In this document: in pieces, positions 1 through 15,945 of the stretch
How the letters are laid out: every line of letters begins with the position of its first letter
Position numbering within the stretch: the stretch's first letter is position 1
NCBI GenBank assembly: GCA_030998225.1
Contig: JAPYXD010000686.1
Span: forward strand, 2,418,001-2,482,000
Direction of reading: 5' to 3'
Origin: Diplolepis rosae
Taxonomy: Eukaryota; Arthropoda; Insecta; Hymenoptera; Diplolepididae
Length of the DNA: 64,000 nucleotides
Position numbers and translations under genes: made by a program
The notes under the pieces: model-generated
Databases searched by the model: none
What the model was told of the DNA's origin: nothing
Seen by the model: only the letters and a program-made list of their open reading frames with translations

Positions 1-779
1 ATTCACATTTTCTGGCACTTGGGATTGAAAACGTCAAACATTCCATCTACGTATGGGGATAAAAATTCATTTGTAGGTAGTTGTCACTGAATACTGCAAT
101 ATTGAAGTATGACATTTTAGGTATTGAGCTGCGTTTGATATTTCTAATTTTTTATTTACATTTTCAGGCACTTGGGATTGAAAACGTCAATCATTCCCTC
201 TACGTATGGGGATAAAAATTTATTTGTAGGTAATTGTCACTGAATACTACAATATTCAGGTTCAAAATTTTAGGTATTGAGCAGCGTTTGATATTTCTAA
301 TTTTTTATTTACATTTTCTGGCACTTGGGATTGAAAACGTCAAACATTCCTTCTACGTATGGGGATAAAAATTCATTTGTAGGTAATTGTCACTGAATTC
401 TACAATATTCAGGTTTAAAATTTTATGTATTGAGCAGCGTGTGATATTTCAAATTTTTTATTTACATTTTCTGGCACTTGGGATTGAAAACGTCAAATAT
501 TCCCTCTACTTATGTGGATACAAATTCATTTTGTAGGTAATGGTCACAGAATGCTACAATATTGAAGTATCAAATATTAGATATTGAGCTGCGTTTGATA
601 TTTCAAATTTTTTAATCACATTTTTAGTCACTTGGTATTGAAAACGTCAACATTCCCTCTACGTATGGGGATAAAAATTCATTTGTAGGTACTTGACACG
701 GAATACTACAATATTGAAGTATCAAATATTAGATATTGAGCTGCGTTTGATATTTCAAATTTTTTATTCACATTTTTAG

Positions 780-2640
780 TCACTTGGTATTGAAAACGTC
801 AACATTCCCTCTACGTATGGGGATAAAAATTAATTTGTAGGTAATTGTCACAGAATTCTACAATATTGAAGTATTAGATTTTAGGTATTGAGCAGCGTGT
901 GATATTTCAAATTTTTTATTCACATTTTCTGGCACTTGGGATTGAAAACGTCAAACATTCCATCTACGTATGGGGATAAAAATTCATTTGTAGGTAGTTG
1001 TCACTGAATACTGCAATATTGAAGTATGACATATTAGATATTGAGCTGCGTTTGATATTTCTAATTTTTTATTTACATTTTCTGGCACTTGGGATTGAAA
1101 ACGTCAATCATTCCCTCTACGTATGGGGATAAAAATTTATTTGTAGGTAATTGTCACTGAATACTACAATATTCAGGTTTAAAATTTTAGGTATTGAGCT
1201 GCGTTTGATATTTTAAATTTTTTATTTACATTTTCTGGCACTTGGGATTGAAAACGTCAAACATTCCTTCTACGTATGGGGATAAAAATTCATTTGTAGG
1301 TAATTGTCACTGAATTCTACAATATTCAGGTTTAAAATTTTATGTATTGAGCAGCGTGTGATATTTCAAATTTTTTATTTACATTTTCTGGCACTTGGGA
1401 TTGAAAACGTCAAATATTCCCTCCACTTATGGGGATACAAATTCATTTGTAGGTAATTGTCACTGAATACTACAATATTGAAGTATGAAATATTAGATAT
1501 TGAGCTGTGTTTGATAATTTAAATTTTTTATTCACATTTTTAGTCACTTGGGGATTAAAATGACAAACATCCCCGCAAGGTATCGTAATAAAAAAAATTT
1601 TCTGACAAATTGGCACTAAATTCTACAATATTCAGGTTTAAAATTTTAGGTATTGAGCTGCGTTTGATATTTCAAATTTTTTATTTACATTTTTAGGCAC
1701 TTGGGATTGAAAACGTCAAAAATTCCCTCTACGCATGGGGATAAAAATTCATTTGCAGGTAATTGTCACAGAATACTACAATATTCAAGTATTAAATTTT
1801 ACGTATTGGGCTGTGTTTGATAATTTAAATTTTTTATTCACATTTTGAGGCACTTGGGATTGAAAACGTCAAACATTCCCTCTACGTATGGGGATAAAAA
1901 TTTATTTGTAGGTAATTTTCACTGAATACTACAATATTCAGGTTTAAAATTTTAGGTATTGAGCTGCGTTTGATATTTCAAATCTTTTATTTACATTTTC
2001 AGGCACTTGGGATTGAAAACGTCAAACATTCCCTCTACGTATGGGGATAAAAATTAATTTGTAGGTAATTGTCACAGAATACTACAATATTGAAGTATTA
2101 CATTTTAGGTATTGAGCAGCGTGTGATATTTCAAATTTTTTATTTACATTTTCAAGCACTTGGGATTGAAAACGACAACATTCCCTCTACGTATGGGGAT
2201 AAAAATTCATTTGTAGGTAACTGTCACTGAATACTGCAATATTCAGGTTTAAAATTTTAGGTATTGAGCTGCGTTTGATATTTCAAATTTTTTATTCACA
2301 TTTTTAGGCACTTGGGGATTAAAATGCCAAGCATCCTCGCAAGGTATCGTAATAAAAAAAAATTTCTAAAAAATTGGCACTAAATTCAACATTATTCAGG
2401 TTTAAAATTTAAGGTATTGAGCAGCGTGTGATATTTCAAATTTTTTATTTACATTTTCAGGCACTTGGGATTGAAAACGTCAAAAATTCCCTCTACGTAT
2501 GGGGATAAAAATTAATTTGTAGGTAATGGTCACAGAATACAGCAAGATAGAAGTATGACAATTAACGTATTGGGCTGTGTTTGATAATTTAAATTTTTTA
2601 TTCACATTTTTAAGCACTTGGGGATTAAAATGACAAGCAT
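780..2640 (+). repeat. Higher-order repeat, first copy of a 3360-bp-spaced duplication
   Basis: About 12 monomers here are nearly identical to 4140-6000 at a constant displacement of 3360 bp (22 monomers). Long stretches are base-for-base the same, for example 841-1080 against 4201-4440. Scattered single differences occur, such as the ttgtcac to ttggcac change at 1141 versus 4501. Shared rare variants include 'cattccatctacg' and the B monomers near 1574 and 2337. Similarity falls off near both ends. Confidence 0.85.
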
Positions 2641-4139
2641 CCTCGCAAGGTATCGTAATAAAAAAAAAATTTCTAAAAAATTGGCACTAAATTCAACAAT
2701 ATTCAGGTTTAAAATTTTAGGTATTGAGCTGCGTTTGATATTTCAAATCTTTTATTTACATTTTCAGGCACTTGGGATTGAAAACGTCAACATTACCTAT
2801 ACGGATGGGGATAAAGATTCAATTGTAGGTAATTGTCACTGAATACTACAATATTGAAGTATGAAATATTAGATATTGAGCTGCGTTTGATATTTTAAAT
2901 TTTTTATTCACATTTTTAGTCACTTGGGATTGAAAACGTCAACATTCCTTCTACGTATGGGGATAAAAATTCATTTTTAGGTAATTGTCACAGAATACTA
3001 CAATATTCAAGTATTAAATTTTACGTATTGAGCTGCGTTTGATATTTCTAATTTTTTATTTACATTTTCAGGCACTTGGGATTGAAAACGTCAAAAATTC
3101 CCTCTACGTATGGGGATAAAAATTCATTTGCAGGTAATTGTCACAGAATACTACAATATTCAGGTTTAAAATTTTAGGTAATGAGCTGCGTTTGATATTT
3201 CAAATCTTTTTATTTACATTTTCAGGCACTTGGGATTGAAAACGTCAACATTCCCTATACGCATGGGGATAAAAATTAATTTGTAGGTAATTGTCACAGA
3301 ATTCTACAATATTGAAGTATTAGATTTTAGGTATTGAGCAGCGTGTGATATTTCAAATTTTTTATTCACATTTTCTGGCACTTGGGATTGAAAACGTCAA
3401 ACATTCCATCTACGTATGGGGATATAAATTCGTTTGTAGGTAGTTGTCACTGAATACTGCAATATTGAAGTATGACATATTAGATATTGAGCTGCGTTTG
3501 ATATTTCTAATTTTTTATTTACATTTTCTGGCACTTGGGATTGAAAACGTCAAACATTCCTTCTACGAATGGCGAAAAAAATTCATATGTAGTTAATTGT
3601 CACTGAATACTACAATATACAGGTTCAAAATTTTAGGTATTGAGCTGCGTTTTATATTTTAAATTTTTTATTTACATTTTCGGGCACTGGGGATTGAAAA
3701 CGTCAAAATTTCCTGCTACTTATGGGATAAAAATTCATTTGTAGGTAATTGTCACTGAATTCTACAATATTCAGGTTTAAAATTTTATGTATTGAGCAGC
3801 GTGTGATATTTCAAATTTTTTATTTACATTTTCTGGCACTTGGGATTGAAAACGTCAAATATTCCCTCTACTTATGTGGATACAAATTCATTTGTAGGTA
3901 ATTGTCACTGAATACTACAATATTGAAGTATGAAATATTAGATATTGAGCTGTGTTTGAGATTTCAAATTTTTTATTCACATTTTTAGTCACTTGGTATT
4001 GAAAACGTCAACATTTCCTCTACGTATGGGGATAAAAATGAATTTGTAGGTAATGGTCAGAGAATACTACAATATTGAAGTATCAAATATTAGATATTGA
4101 GCTGCGTTTGATATTTAAAATTTTTTATTCAAATTTTAT

Positions 4140-6000
4140 TCACTTGGTATTTAAAAAGTAAACATTCCCTCTACGTATGGGGATAAAAATTAATTTGTAG
4201 GTAATTGTCACAGAATTCTACAATATTGAAGTATTAGATTTTAGGTATTGAGCAGCGTGTGATATTTCAAATTTTTTATTCACATTTTCTGGCACTTGGG
4301 ATTGAAAACGTCAAACATTCCATCTACGTATGGGGATAAAAATTCATTTGTAGGTAGTTGTCACTGAATACTGCAATATTGAAGTATGACATATTAGATA
4401 TTGAGCTGCGTTTGATATTTCTAATTTTTTATTTACATTTTCAGGCACTTGGGATTGAAAACGTCAATCATTCCCTCTACGTATGGGGATAAAAATTTAT
4501 TTGTAGGTAATTGGCACTGAATACTACAATATTCAGGTTTAAAATTTTAGGTATTGAGCTGCGTTTGATATTTTAAATTTTTTATTTACATTTTCTGGCA
4601 CTTGGGATTGAAAACGTCAAACATTCCTTCTACGTATGGGGATAAAAATTCATTTGTAGGTAATTGTCACTGAATTCTACAATATTCAGGTTTAAAATTT
4701 TATGTATTGAGCAGCGTGTGATATTTCAAATTTTTTATTTACATTTTCTGGCACTTGGGATTGAAAACGTCAAATATTCCCTCTACTTATGGGGATAAAA
4801 ATTCATTTGTAGGTAATTGTCACTGAATACTACAATATTGAAGTATGAAATATTAGATATTAAGCTGTGTTTGATAATTTAAATTTTTTATTCACATTTT
4901 TAGGCACTTGGGGATTAAAATGACAAACATCCCCGCAAGGTATCGTAATAAAAAAAATTTTCTGACAAATTGGCTCTAAATTCTACAATATTCAGGTTTA
5001 AAATTTTAGGTATTGAGCTGCGTTTGATATTTCAAATTTTTTATTTACATTTTTAGGCACTTGGGATTGAAAACGTCAAAAATTCCCTCTACGCATGGGG
5101 ATAAAAATTCATTTGCAGGTAATTGTCACAGAATACTACAATATTCAAGTATTAAATTTTACGTATTGGGCTGTGTTTGATAATTTAAATTTTTTATTCA
5201 CATTTTGAGGCACTTGGGATTGAAAACGTCAAACATTCCCTCTACGTATGGGGATAAAAATTTATTTGTAGGTAATTTTCACTGAATACTACAATATTCA
5301 GGTTTAAAATTTTAGGTATTGAGCTGCGTTTGATATTTCAAATCTTTTATTTACATTTTCAGGCACTTGGGATTGAAAACGTCAAACATTCCCTCTACGT
5401 ATGGGGATAAAAATTAATTTGTAGGTAATTGTCACAGAATACTACAATATTGAAGTATTACATTTTAGGTATTGAGCAGCGTGTGATATTTCAAATTTTT
5501 TATTTACATTTTCAAGCACTTGGGATTGAAAACGACAACATTCCCTCTACGTATGGGGATAAAAATTCATTTGTAGGTAACTGTCACTGAATACTGCAAT
5601 ATTCAGGTTTAAAATTTTAGCTATTGAGCTGCGTTTGATATTTCAAATTTTTTATTCACATTTTTAGGCACTTGGGGATTAAAATGCCAAGCATCCTCGC
5701 AAGGTATCGTAATAAAAAAAAATTTCTAAAAAATTGGCACTAAATTCAACATTATTCAGGTTTAAAATTTAAGGTATTGAGCAGCGTGTGATATTTCAAA
5801 TTTTTTATTTACATTTTCAGGCACTTGGGATTGAAAACGTCAAACATTCCCTCTACGTATGGGGATAAAAATTCATTTGTAGGTAATTGTCACTGAATAC
5901 TGCAATATTGAAGTATGACATTTTACGTATTGGGCTGTGTTTGATAATTTAAATTTTTTATTCACATTTTTAAGCACTTGGGGATTAAAATGACAAGCAT
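4140..6000 (+). repeat. Higher-order repeat, second copy of the 3360-bp-spaced duplication
   Basis: This is the partner of 780-2640. The first 60 bases are more diverged ('tatttaaaaagtaaacatt' instead of the usual 'tattgaaaacgtcaacatt'), after which identity is very high. The order of A and B monomers and of their subvariants is preserved. That is the signature of segmental amplification by unequal exchange or a similar process (inference). Confidence 0.85.
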
Positions 6001-9000
6001 CCTCGCAAGGTATCGTAATAAAAAAAAATTTCTAAAAAATTGGCACTAAATTCAACAATATTCAGGTTTAAAATTTTAGGTATTGAGCTGCGTTTGATAT
6101 TTCAAATTTTTTATTCACATTTTTAGTCACTTGGGATTGAAAACGTCAACATTCCCACTACGTATTGGGATAAAAATTCATTTTTAGGTAATTGTCACTG
6201 AATACTACAATATTGAACTATGAAATATTAGATATTGAGCTGCGTTTGATATTTTAAATTTTTTATTCACATTTTTAGTCACTTGGGATTGAAAACGTCA
6301 ACATTCCCTCTACGTATGGGGATAAAACTTCATTTTTAGGTAATTGTCACAGAATACTACAATATTGAAGTATGACATATTAGATATTGAGCTGCGTTTG
6401 ATATTTCTAATTTTTTATTTACATTTTCTGGCACTTGGGATTGAAAACGTCAAACATTCCTTCTACGTATGGGGATAAAAATTCATTTGTAGGTAATTGT
6501 CACTGAATTCTACAATATTCAGGTTTAAAATTTTATGTATTGAGCAGCGTGTGATATTTCAAATTTTTTATTTACATTTTCTGGCACTTGGGATTGTTAA
6601 CGTCAAATATTCCCTCTACGTATGGGGATAAAAATTCATTTGTAGGTAATTGTCACTGAATACTACAATATTGAAGTATGAAATATTAGATATTGAGCTG
6701 CGTTTGATATTTTAAATTTTTTATTCACATTTTTAGTCACTTGGGATTGAAAACGTCAACATTCCCTCTACGTATGGGGATAAAAATTCATTTCTGGGTA
6801 ATTGTCACAGAATACTATAATATTCAAGTGTTAAATTTTAGGTATTGGGCTGTGTTTGATAATTTGAATTTTTTTATCCACATTTTTAGGCACTTGGGGA
6901 TTAAAATGATAAACATCCCCGCAAGGTATCGTAATAAAAAAAATTTTCTGACAAATTGGCACTAAATTCTACAATATTCAGGTTTAAAATTTTAGGTATT
7001 GAGCTGCGTTTGATATTTCAAATTTTTTATTTACATTTTCTGGCACTTGGGATTGAAAACGTCAACATTCCCTCTACGTATGCGGATAAAAATTCATTTC
7101 TAGGTAATTGTCACAGAATACTACAATATTCAAGTGTTAAATTTTAGGTATTGGGCTGTGTTTGATAATTTAAATTTTTTATTCACATTTTTAGGCACTT
7201 GGGGATTAAAATGACAAACATCCCCGCAAGGTATCGTAAAAAAAAAATTTTCTGACAAATTGGCACTAAATGATACAATATTCAGTTTTAAATTTTTAGG
7301 TATTGAGCTGCGTTTTATATTTCAAATTTTTTATTCACATTTTTAAGCACTTGGGGATTAAAATGACAAGCATCCTCGCAAGGTATCGTAATAAAAAAAA
7401 TTTCTAAAAAATTGGCACTAAATTCAACAATATTCAGGTTTAAAATTTTAGGTATTGAGCTGCGTTTGATATTTCAAATTTTTTATTTACATTTTCAGTC
7501 ACTTGGGATTGAAAACGTCAACATTCCCTCTACGTATGGGGATAAAAATTCATTTTTAGGTAATTGACACTGAATACTACAGTATTGAAGTATGAAATTT
7601 TAGTTATTGAGCTGCGTTTGATATTTCAAATTTTTTATTCACATTTTTAGTCACTTGGGATTGAAAACGTCAACATTCCCTCTACGTATGGGGATAAAAA
7701 TTAATTTGTAGGTAATTGTCACAGAATTCTACAATATTGAAGTATGACATTTTAGGTATTGAGCTGCGTTTGATATTTCTAATTTTTTATTTACATTTTC
7801 TGGCACTTGGGATTGAAAACGTCAAACATTCCTTCTACGTATGGGGATAAAAATTCATTTGTAGGTAATTGTCACTGAATTCTACAATATTCAGGTTTAA
7901 AATTTTATGTATTGAGCAGCGTGTGATATTTCAAATTTTTTATTTACATTTTCTGGCACTTGGGATTGTTAACGTCAAATATTCCCTCTACGTATGGGGA
8001 TAAAAATTCATTTGCAGGTAATTGTCACTGAATACTACAATATTGAAGTATGAAATATTAGATATTGAGCTGCGTTTGATATTTTAAATTTTTTATTCAC
8101 ATTTTTAGTCACTTGGGATTGAAAACGTCAACATTCCCTCTACGTATGCGGATAAAAATTCATTTCTAGGTAATTGTCACAGAATACTACAATATTCAAG
8201 TGTTAAATTTTAGGTATTGGGCTGTGTTTGATAATTTAAATTTTTTATTCACATTTTTAGGCACTTGGGGATTAAAATGACAAACATCCCCGCAAGGTAT
8301 CGTAAAAAAAAAATTTTCTGACAAATTGGCACTAAATTCTACAATATTCAGGTTTAAAATTTTAGGTATTGAGCTGCGTTTGATATTTCAAATTTTTTAT
8401 TTACATTTTTAGGCACTTGGGATTGAAAACGTCAAAAATTCCCTCTACGTATGGGGATAAAAATTCATTTGCAGGTAATTGTCACAGAATACTACAATAT
8501 TCAGGTTTAAAATTTTAGGTAATGAGCTGCGTTTGATATTTCAAATCTTTTATTTACATTTTCAGGCACTTGGGATTGAAAACGTCAAACATTCCCTCTA
8601 CGTATGGGGATAAAAATTAATTTGTAGGTAATGGTCAAAGAATACTACAATATTGAAGTATCAAATATTAGATATTGAGCTGCGTTTGATATTTCAAATT
8701 TTTTATTCACATTTTTAGTCACTTGGTATTGAAAACGTCAACATTCCCTCTACGTATGGGGATAAAAATTAATTTGTAGGTAATTGTCACAGAATTCTAC
8801 AATATTGAAGTATGACATTTTAGGTATTGAGCTGCGTTTGATATTTCTAATTTTTTATTTACATTTTCAGGCACTTGGGATTGAAAACGTCAAACATTCC
8901 CTCTACGTATGGGGATAAAAATTCATTTGTAGGTAATTGTCACTGAATACTGCAATATTCACGTTTAAAATTTTAGGTATTGAGCTGCGTTTGATATTTC

Positions 9001-12000
9001 AAATTGTTTATTTACATTTTTAGGCACTTGGGATTAAAATGACAAGCATCCTCGCAAGGTATCGTAATAAAAAAAAATTTCTAAAAAATCGGCACTAAAT
9101 TCAACATTATTCAGGTTTAAAATTTAAGGTATTGAGCAGCGTGTGATATTTCAAATTTTTTATTTACATTTTCTGGCACTTGGGATTGTTAACGTCAAAT
9201 ATTCCCTCTACGTATGGGGATAAAGATTCAATTGTAGGTAATTGTCACTGAATACTACAATATTGAAGTATGAAATATTAGATATTGAGCTGCGTTTGAT
9301 ATTTTAAATTTTTTATTCACATTTTTAGTCACTTGGGATTGAAAACGTCAACATTCCCTCTACGTATGCGGATAAAAATCCATTTCTAGGTAATTGTCAC
9401 AGAATACTACAATATTCAAGTGTTAAATTTTAGGTATTGGGCTGTGTTTGATAATTTAAATTTTTTATTCACATTTTTAGGCACTTGGGGATTAAAATGA
9501 CAAACATCCCCGCAAGGTATCGTAAAAAAAAAATTTTCTGACAAATTGGCACTAAATTCTACAATATTCAGGTTTAAAATTTTAGGTATTGAGCTGCGTT
9601 TGATATTTCAAATTTTTTATTTACATTTTAAGGCACTTGGGATTGAAAACGTCAAAAATTCCCTCTACGTATGGGGATAAAAATTCATTTGCAGGTAATT
9701 GTCACAGAATACTACAATATTCAGGTTTAAAATTTTAGGTAATGAGCTGCGTTTGATATTTCAAATCTTTTATTTACATTTTCAGGCACTTGGGATTGAA
9801 AACGTCAAACATTCCCTCTACGTATGGGGATAAAAATAAATTTGTAGGTAATGGTCAGAGAATACTACAATATTGAAGTATCAAATATTAGATATTGAGA
9901 TGCTTTTGATATATCAAATTTTTTATTCACATTTTTAGTCACTTGGTATTGAAAACGTCAACATTCCCTCTACGTATGGGGATAAAAATTAATTTGTAGG
10001 TAATTGTCACAGAATACTACAATATTGAAGTATTACATTTTAGGTATTGAGCAGCGTGTGATATTTCAAATTTTTTATTTACATTTTCAAGCACTTGGGA
10101 TTGAAAACGACAACATTCCCTCTACGTATGGGGATAAAAATTCATTTGTAGGTAACTGTCACTGAATACTGCAATATTCAGGTTTAAAATTTTAGCTATT
10201 GAGCTGCGTTTGATATTTCAAATTGTTTATTCACATTTTTAGGCACTTGGGGATTAAAATGACAACCATCCTCGCAAGGTATCGTAATAAAAAAAAATTT
10301 CTAAAAAATCGGCACTAAATTCAACATTATTCAGGTTTAAAATTTAAGGTATTGAGCAGCGTGTGATATTTCAAATTTTTTATTTACATTTTCAGGCACT
10401 TGGGATTGAAAACGTCAAACATTCCCTCTACGTATGGGGATAAAAATTCATTTGTAGGTAATTGTCACTGAATACTGCAATATTGAAGTATGACATTTTA
10501 CGTATTGGGCTGTGATTGATAATTTAAATTTTTTATTCACATTTTTAAGCACTTGGGGATTAAAATGACAAGCATCGTCGCAAGGTATCGTAATAAAAAA
10601 AATTTCTAAAAAATTGGCACTAAATTCTACAATATTCAGGTTTAAAATTTTAGGTATTGAGCTGCGTTTGATATTTCAAATTTTTTATTTACATTTTCAG
10701 GCACTTGGGATTGAAAACGTCAAATATTCCCTCTACGTATGGGGATAAAAATTCATTTGTAGGTAATTGTCACTGAATACTACAATATTGAAGTATGATA
10801 TATTAGATATTGGGCTGTGTTTGATAATTTAAATTTTTTATTCACATTTTGAGGCACTTGGGATTGAAAACGTCAAACATTCCCTCTACGTATGGGGATA
10901 AAAATTCATTTGTAGGTAATTGTCACTGAATTCTACAATATGCAGGTTTAAAATTTTATGTATTGAGCAGCGTGTGATATTTCAAATTTTTTATTTACAT
11001 TTTCTGGCACTTGGGATTGTTAACGTCAAATATTCCCTCTACGTATGGGGATAAAAATTCATTTGCAGGTAATTGTCACTGAATACTACAATATTGAAGT
11101 ATGAAATATTAGATATTGAGCTGCGTTTGATATTTTAAATTTTTTATTCACATTTTTAGTCACTTGGGATTGAAAACGTCAACATTCCCTCTACGTATGG
11201 GGATAAAAATTCATTTCTAGGTAATTGTCACTGAATACTACAATATTCAAGTGTTAAATTTTAGGTGTTGCGCTGTGTTTGATAATTTAAATTTTTTATT
11301 CACATTTTTAGGCACTTGGGGATTAAAATGACAAACATCCCCGCAAGGTATCGTAAAAAAAAAATTTTCTGACAAATTGGCACTAAATTCTACAATATTC
11401 AGGTTTAAAATTTTAGGTATTGAGCTGCGTTTGATATTTCAAATTTTTTATTTACATTTTTAGGCACTTGGGATTGAAAACGTCAAAAATTCCCTCTACG
11501 TATGGGGATAAAAATTCATTTGTAGGTAGTTGTCACTGAATACTGCAATATTGAAGTATGACATATTAGATATTGAGCTGCGTTTGATATTTCTAATTTT
11601 TTATTTACATTTTCTGGCACTTGGGATTGAAAACGTCAAACATTCCTTCTACGTATGGGGATAAAAATTCATTTGTAGGTAATTGTCACTGAATTCTACA
11701 ATATTCAGGTTTAAAATTTTATGTATTGAGCAGCGTGTGATATTTCAAATTTTTTATTTACATTTTCTGGCACTTGGGATTGTTAACGTCAAATATTCCC
11801 TCTACGTATGGGGATAAAAATTCATTTGTAGGTAATTGTCACTGAATACTACAATATTGAAGTATGAAATATTAGATATTGAGCTGCGTTTGATATTTCA
11901 AATTTTTTATTTACATTTTCAGGCACTTGGGATTGAAAACGTCAAACATTCCCTCTACGTATGGGGATAAAAATTAATTTGTAGGTAATGGTCACAGAAT

Positions 12001-15000
12001 GCTACAATATTGAAGTATCAAATATTAGATATTGAGCTGCGTTTGATATTTCAAATTTTTTAATCACATTTTTAGTCACTTGGTATTGAAAACGTCAACA
12101 TTCCCTCTACGTATGGGGATAAAAATTAATTTGTAGGTAATTGTCACAGAATACTACAATATTGAAGTATTACATTTTAGGTATTGAGCAGCGTGTGATA
12201 TTTCAAATTTTTTATTTACATTTTCAAGCACTTGGGATTGAAAACGACAACATTCCCTCTACGTATGGGGATAAAAATTCATTTGTAGGTAACTGTCACT
12301 GAATACTGCAATATTCAGGTTTAAAATTTTAGCTATTGAGATTCTTTTGATATTTCAAATTTTTTATTCACATTTTTAGGCACTTGTGTATTAAAATGCC
12401 AAGCATCCTCGCAAGGTATCGTAATAAAAAAAAATTTCTAAAAAATTGGCACTAAATTCAACATTATTCAGGTTTAAAATTTAAGGTATTGAGCAGCGTG
12501 TGATATTTCAAATTTTTTATTTACATTTTCAGGCACTTGGGATTGAAAACGTCAAAAATTCCCTCTACGTATGGGGATAAAAATTCATTTGCAGGTAATT
12601 GTCACTGAATACTGCAATATTGAAGTATGACATTTTACGTATTGGGCTGTGTTTGATAATTTAAATTTTTATTCACATTTTTAAGCACTTGGGGATTAAA
12701 ATGACAAGCATCGTCGCAAGGTATCGTAATAAAAAAAATTTCTAAAAAATTGTCACTGAATTCTACAATATTCAGGTTTAAAATTTTATGTATTGAGCAG
12801 CGTGTGATATTTCAAATCTTTTATTTACATTTTCAGGCACTTGGGATTGAAAACGTCAAATATTCCCTCTACGAATGGGGATAAAAATTCATTTGTAGGT
12901 AATTGTCACTGAATACTACAATATTGAAGTATGAAATATTAGATATTGAGCTGCGTTTGATATTTTAAATTTTTTATTCACATTTTTAGTCACTTGGGAT
13001 TGAAAACGTCAACATTCCCTCTACGTATGGGGATAAAAATTCATTTTTAGGTAATTGTCACAGAATACTACAATATTGAAGTATGAAATATTAGATATTG
13101 AGCTGCGTTTGATATTTCTAATTTTTTATTTACATTTTCAGGCACTTGGGATTGAAAACGTCAAACATTCCTTCTAAGTATGGGGATAAATATTCATTTG
13201 TAGGTAATTGTCACTGAATTCTACAATATTCAGGTTTAAAATTTTATGTATTGAGCAGCGTGTGATATTTCAAATTTTTTATTTACATTTTCTGGCACTT
13301 GGGATTGTTAACGTCAAATATTCCCTCTACGTATGGGGATAAAAATTCATTTGCAGGTAATTGTCACTGAATACTACAATATTGAAGTATGAAATATTAG
13401 ATATTGAGCTGCGTTTGATATTTTAAATTTTTTATTCACATTTTTAGTCACTTGGGATTGAAAACGTCAACATTCCCTCTACGTATGCGGATAAAAATCC
13501 ATTTCTAGGTAATTGTCACAGAATACTACAATATTCAAGTGTTAAATTTTAGGTATTGGGCTGTGTTTGATAATTTAAATTTTTTATTCACATTTTTAGG
13601 CACTTGGGGATTAAAATGACAAACATCCCCGCAAGGTATCGTAAAAAAAAAATTTTCTGACAAATTGGCACTAAATTCTACAATATTCAGGTTTAAAATT
13701 TTAGGTATTGAGCTGCGTTTGATATTTCAAATTTTTTATTTACATTTTTAGGCACTTGGGATTGAAAACGTCAAAAATTCCCTCTACGTATGGGGATAAA
13801 AATTCATTTGCAGGTAATTGTCACAGAATACTACAATATTCAGGTTTAAAATTTTAGGTAATGAGCTGCGTTTGATATTTCTTATCTTTTATTTACATTT
13901 TCAGGCACTTGGGATTGAAAACGTCAAACATTCCCTCTACGTATGGGGATAAAAATTAATTTGTAGGTAATGGTCACAGAATGCTACAATATTGAAGTAT
14001 CAAATATTAGATATTGAGCTGCGTTTGATATTTCAAATTTTTTAATCACATTTTTAGTCACTTGGTATTGAAAACGTCAACATTCCCTCTACGTATGGGG
14101 ATAAAAATTCATTTGTAGGTAATTGTCACTGAATACTACAATATTGAAGTATTACATTTTAGGTATTGAGCAGCGTGTGATATTTCAAATTTTTTATTTA
14201 CATTTTCAAGCACTTGGGATTGAAAACGACAACATTCCCTCTACGTATGGGGATAAAAATTCATTTGTAGGTAACTGTCACTGAATACTGCAATATTCAG
14301 GTTTAAAATTTTAGCTATTGAGCTGCGTTTGATATTTCAAATTGTTTATTCACATTTTTAGGCACTTGAGGATTAAAATGACAAGCATCCTCGCAAGGTA
14401 TCGTAATAAAAAAAATTTCTAAAAAATTGGCACTAAATCCACCATTATTCAGGTCTAAATTATAAGGTTTGGAGCAGCGTGTGATATTTCAAATTTTTTA
14501 TTTACATTTTCAGGCACTTGGGATTGAAAACGTCAAACATTTCCTCTACGTATGGGGATAAAAATTCATTTGTAGGTAATTGTCACTGAATACTGCAATA
14601 TTGAAGTATGACATTTTACGTATTGGGCTGTGTTTGATAATTTAAATTTTTTATTCACATTTTTAAGCACTTGGGGATTAAAATGACAAGCATCGTCGCA
14701 AGGTATCGTAATAAAAAAAAATTTCTAAAAAATTGGCACTAAATTCAACAATATTCAGGTTTAAAATTTTAGGCATTGAGCTGCGTTTGATATTTCAAAT
14801 CTTTTATTTACATTTTCAGGCACTTGGGATTGAAAACGTCAAATATTCCCTCTACGAATGGGGATAAAAATTCATTTGTAGGTAATTGTCACTGAATACT
14901 ACAATATTGAAGTATGAAATATTAGATATTGAGCTGCGTTTGATATTTTAAATTTTTTATTCACATTTTTAGTCACTTGGGATTGAAAACGTCAACATTC

Positions 15001-15945
15001 CCTCTACGTATGGGGATAAAAATTCATTTTTAGGTAATTGTCACAGAATACTACAATATTGAAGTATGAAATATTAGATATTGAGCTGCGTTTGATATTT
15101 CTAATTTTTCATTTACATTTTCAGGCACTTGGGATTGAAAACGTCAAACATTCCTTCTAAGTATGGGGATAAATATTCATTTGTAGGTAATTGTCACTGA
15201 ATTCTACAATATTCAGGTTTAAAATTTTATGTATTGAGCAGCGTGTGATATTTCAAATTTTTTATTTACATTTTCTGGCACTTGGGATTGTTAACGTCAA
15301 ATATTCCCTCTACGTATGGGGATAAAAATTCATTTGTAGGTAATTGTCACTGAATACTACAATATTGAAGTATGAAATATTAGATATTGAGCTGCGTTTG
15401 ATATTTTAAATTTTTTATTCACATTTTTAGTCACTTGGGATTGAAAACGTCAACATTCCCTCTACGTATGGGGATAAAAATTCATTTGTAGGTAATTGTC
15501 ACTGAATACTGCAATATTCAAGTGTTAAATTTTAGGTGTTGCGCTGTGTTTGATAATTTAAATTTTTTATTCACATTTTTAGGCACTTGGGGATTAAAAT
15601 GACAAACATCCCCGCAAGGTATCGTAAAAAAAAAATTTTCTGACAAATTGGCACTAAATTCTACAATATTCAGGTTTAAAATTTTAGGTATTGAGCTGCG
15701 TTTGATATTTCAAATTTTTTATTTACATTTTAAGGCACTTGGGATTGAAAACGTCAAAAATTCCCTCTACGTATGGGGATAAAAATTCATTTGCAGGTAA
15801 TTGTCACAGAATACTACAATATTCAGGTTTAAAATTTTAGTTAATGAGCTGCGTTTGATATTTCTAATCTTTTATTTACATTTTCAGGCACTTGGGATTG
15901 AAAACGTCAAACATTCCCTCTACGTATGGGGATAAAAATGAATTT

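Noticed and set aside
2618..7147. Short open frames of 60-75 codons in the left satellite
   Set aside because: They read across class A and B monomers, recur with the repeats and have no independent coding signal. Similar frames appear at 47152 and 53216 for the same reason.
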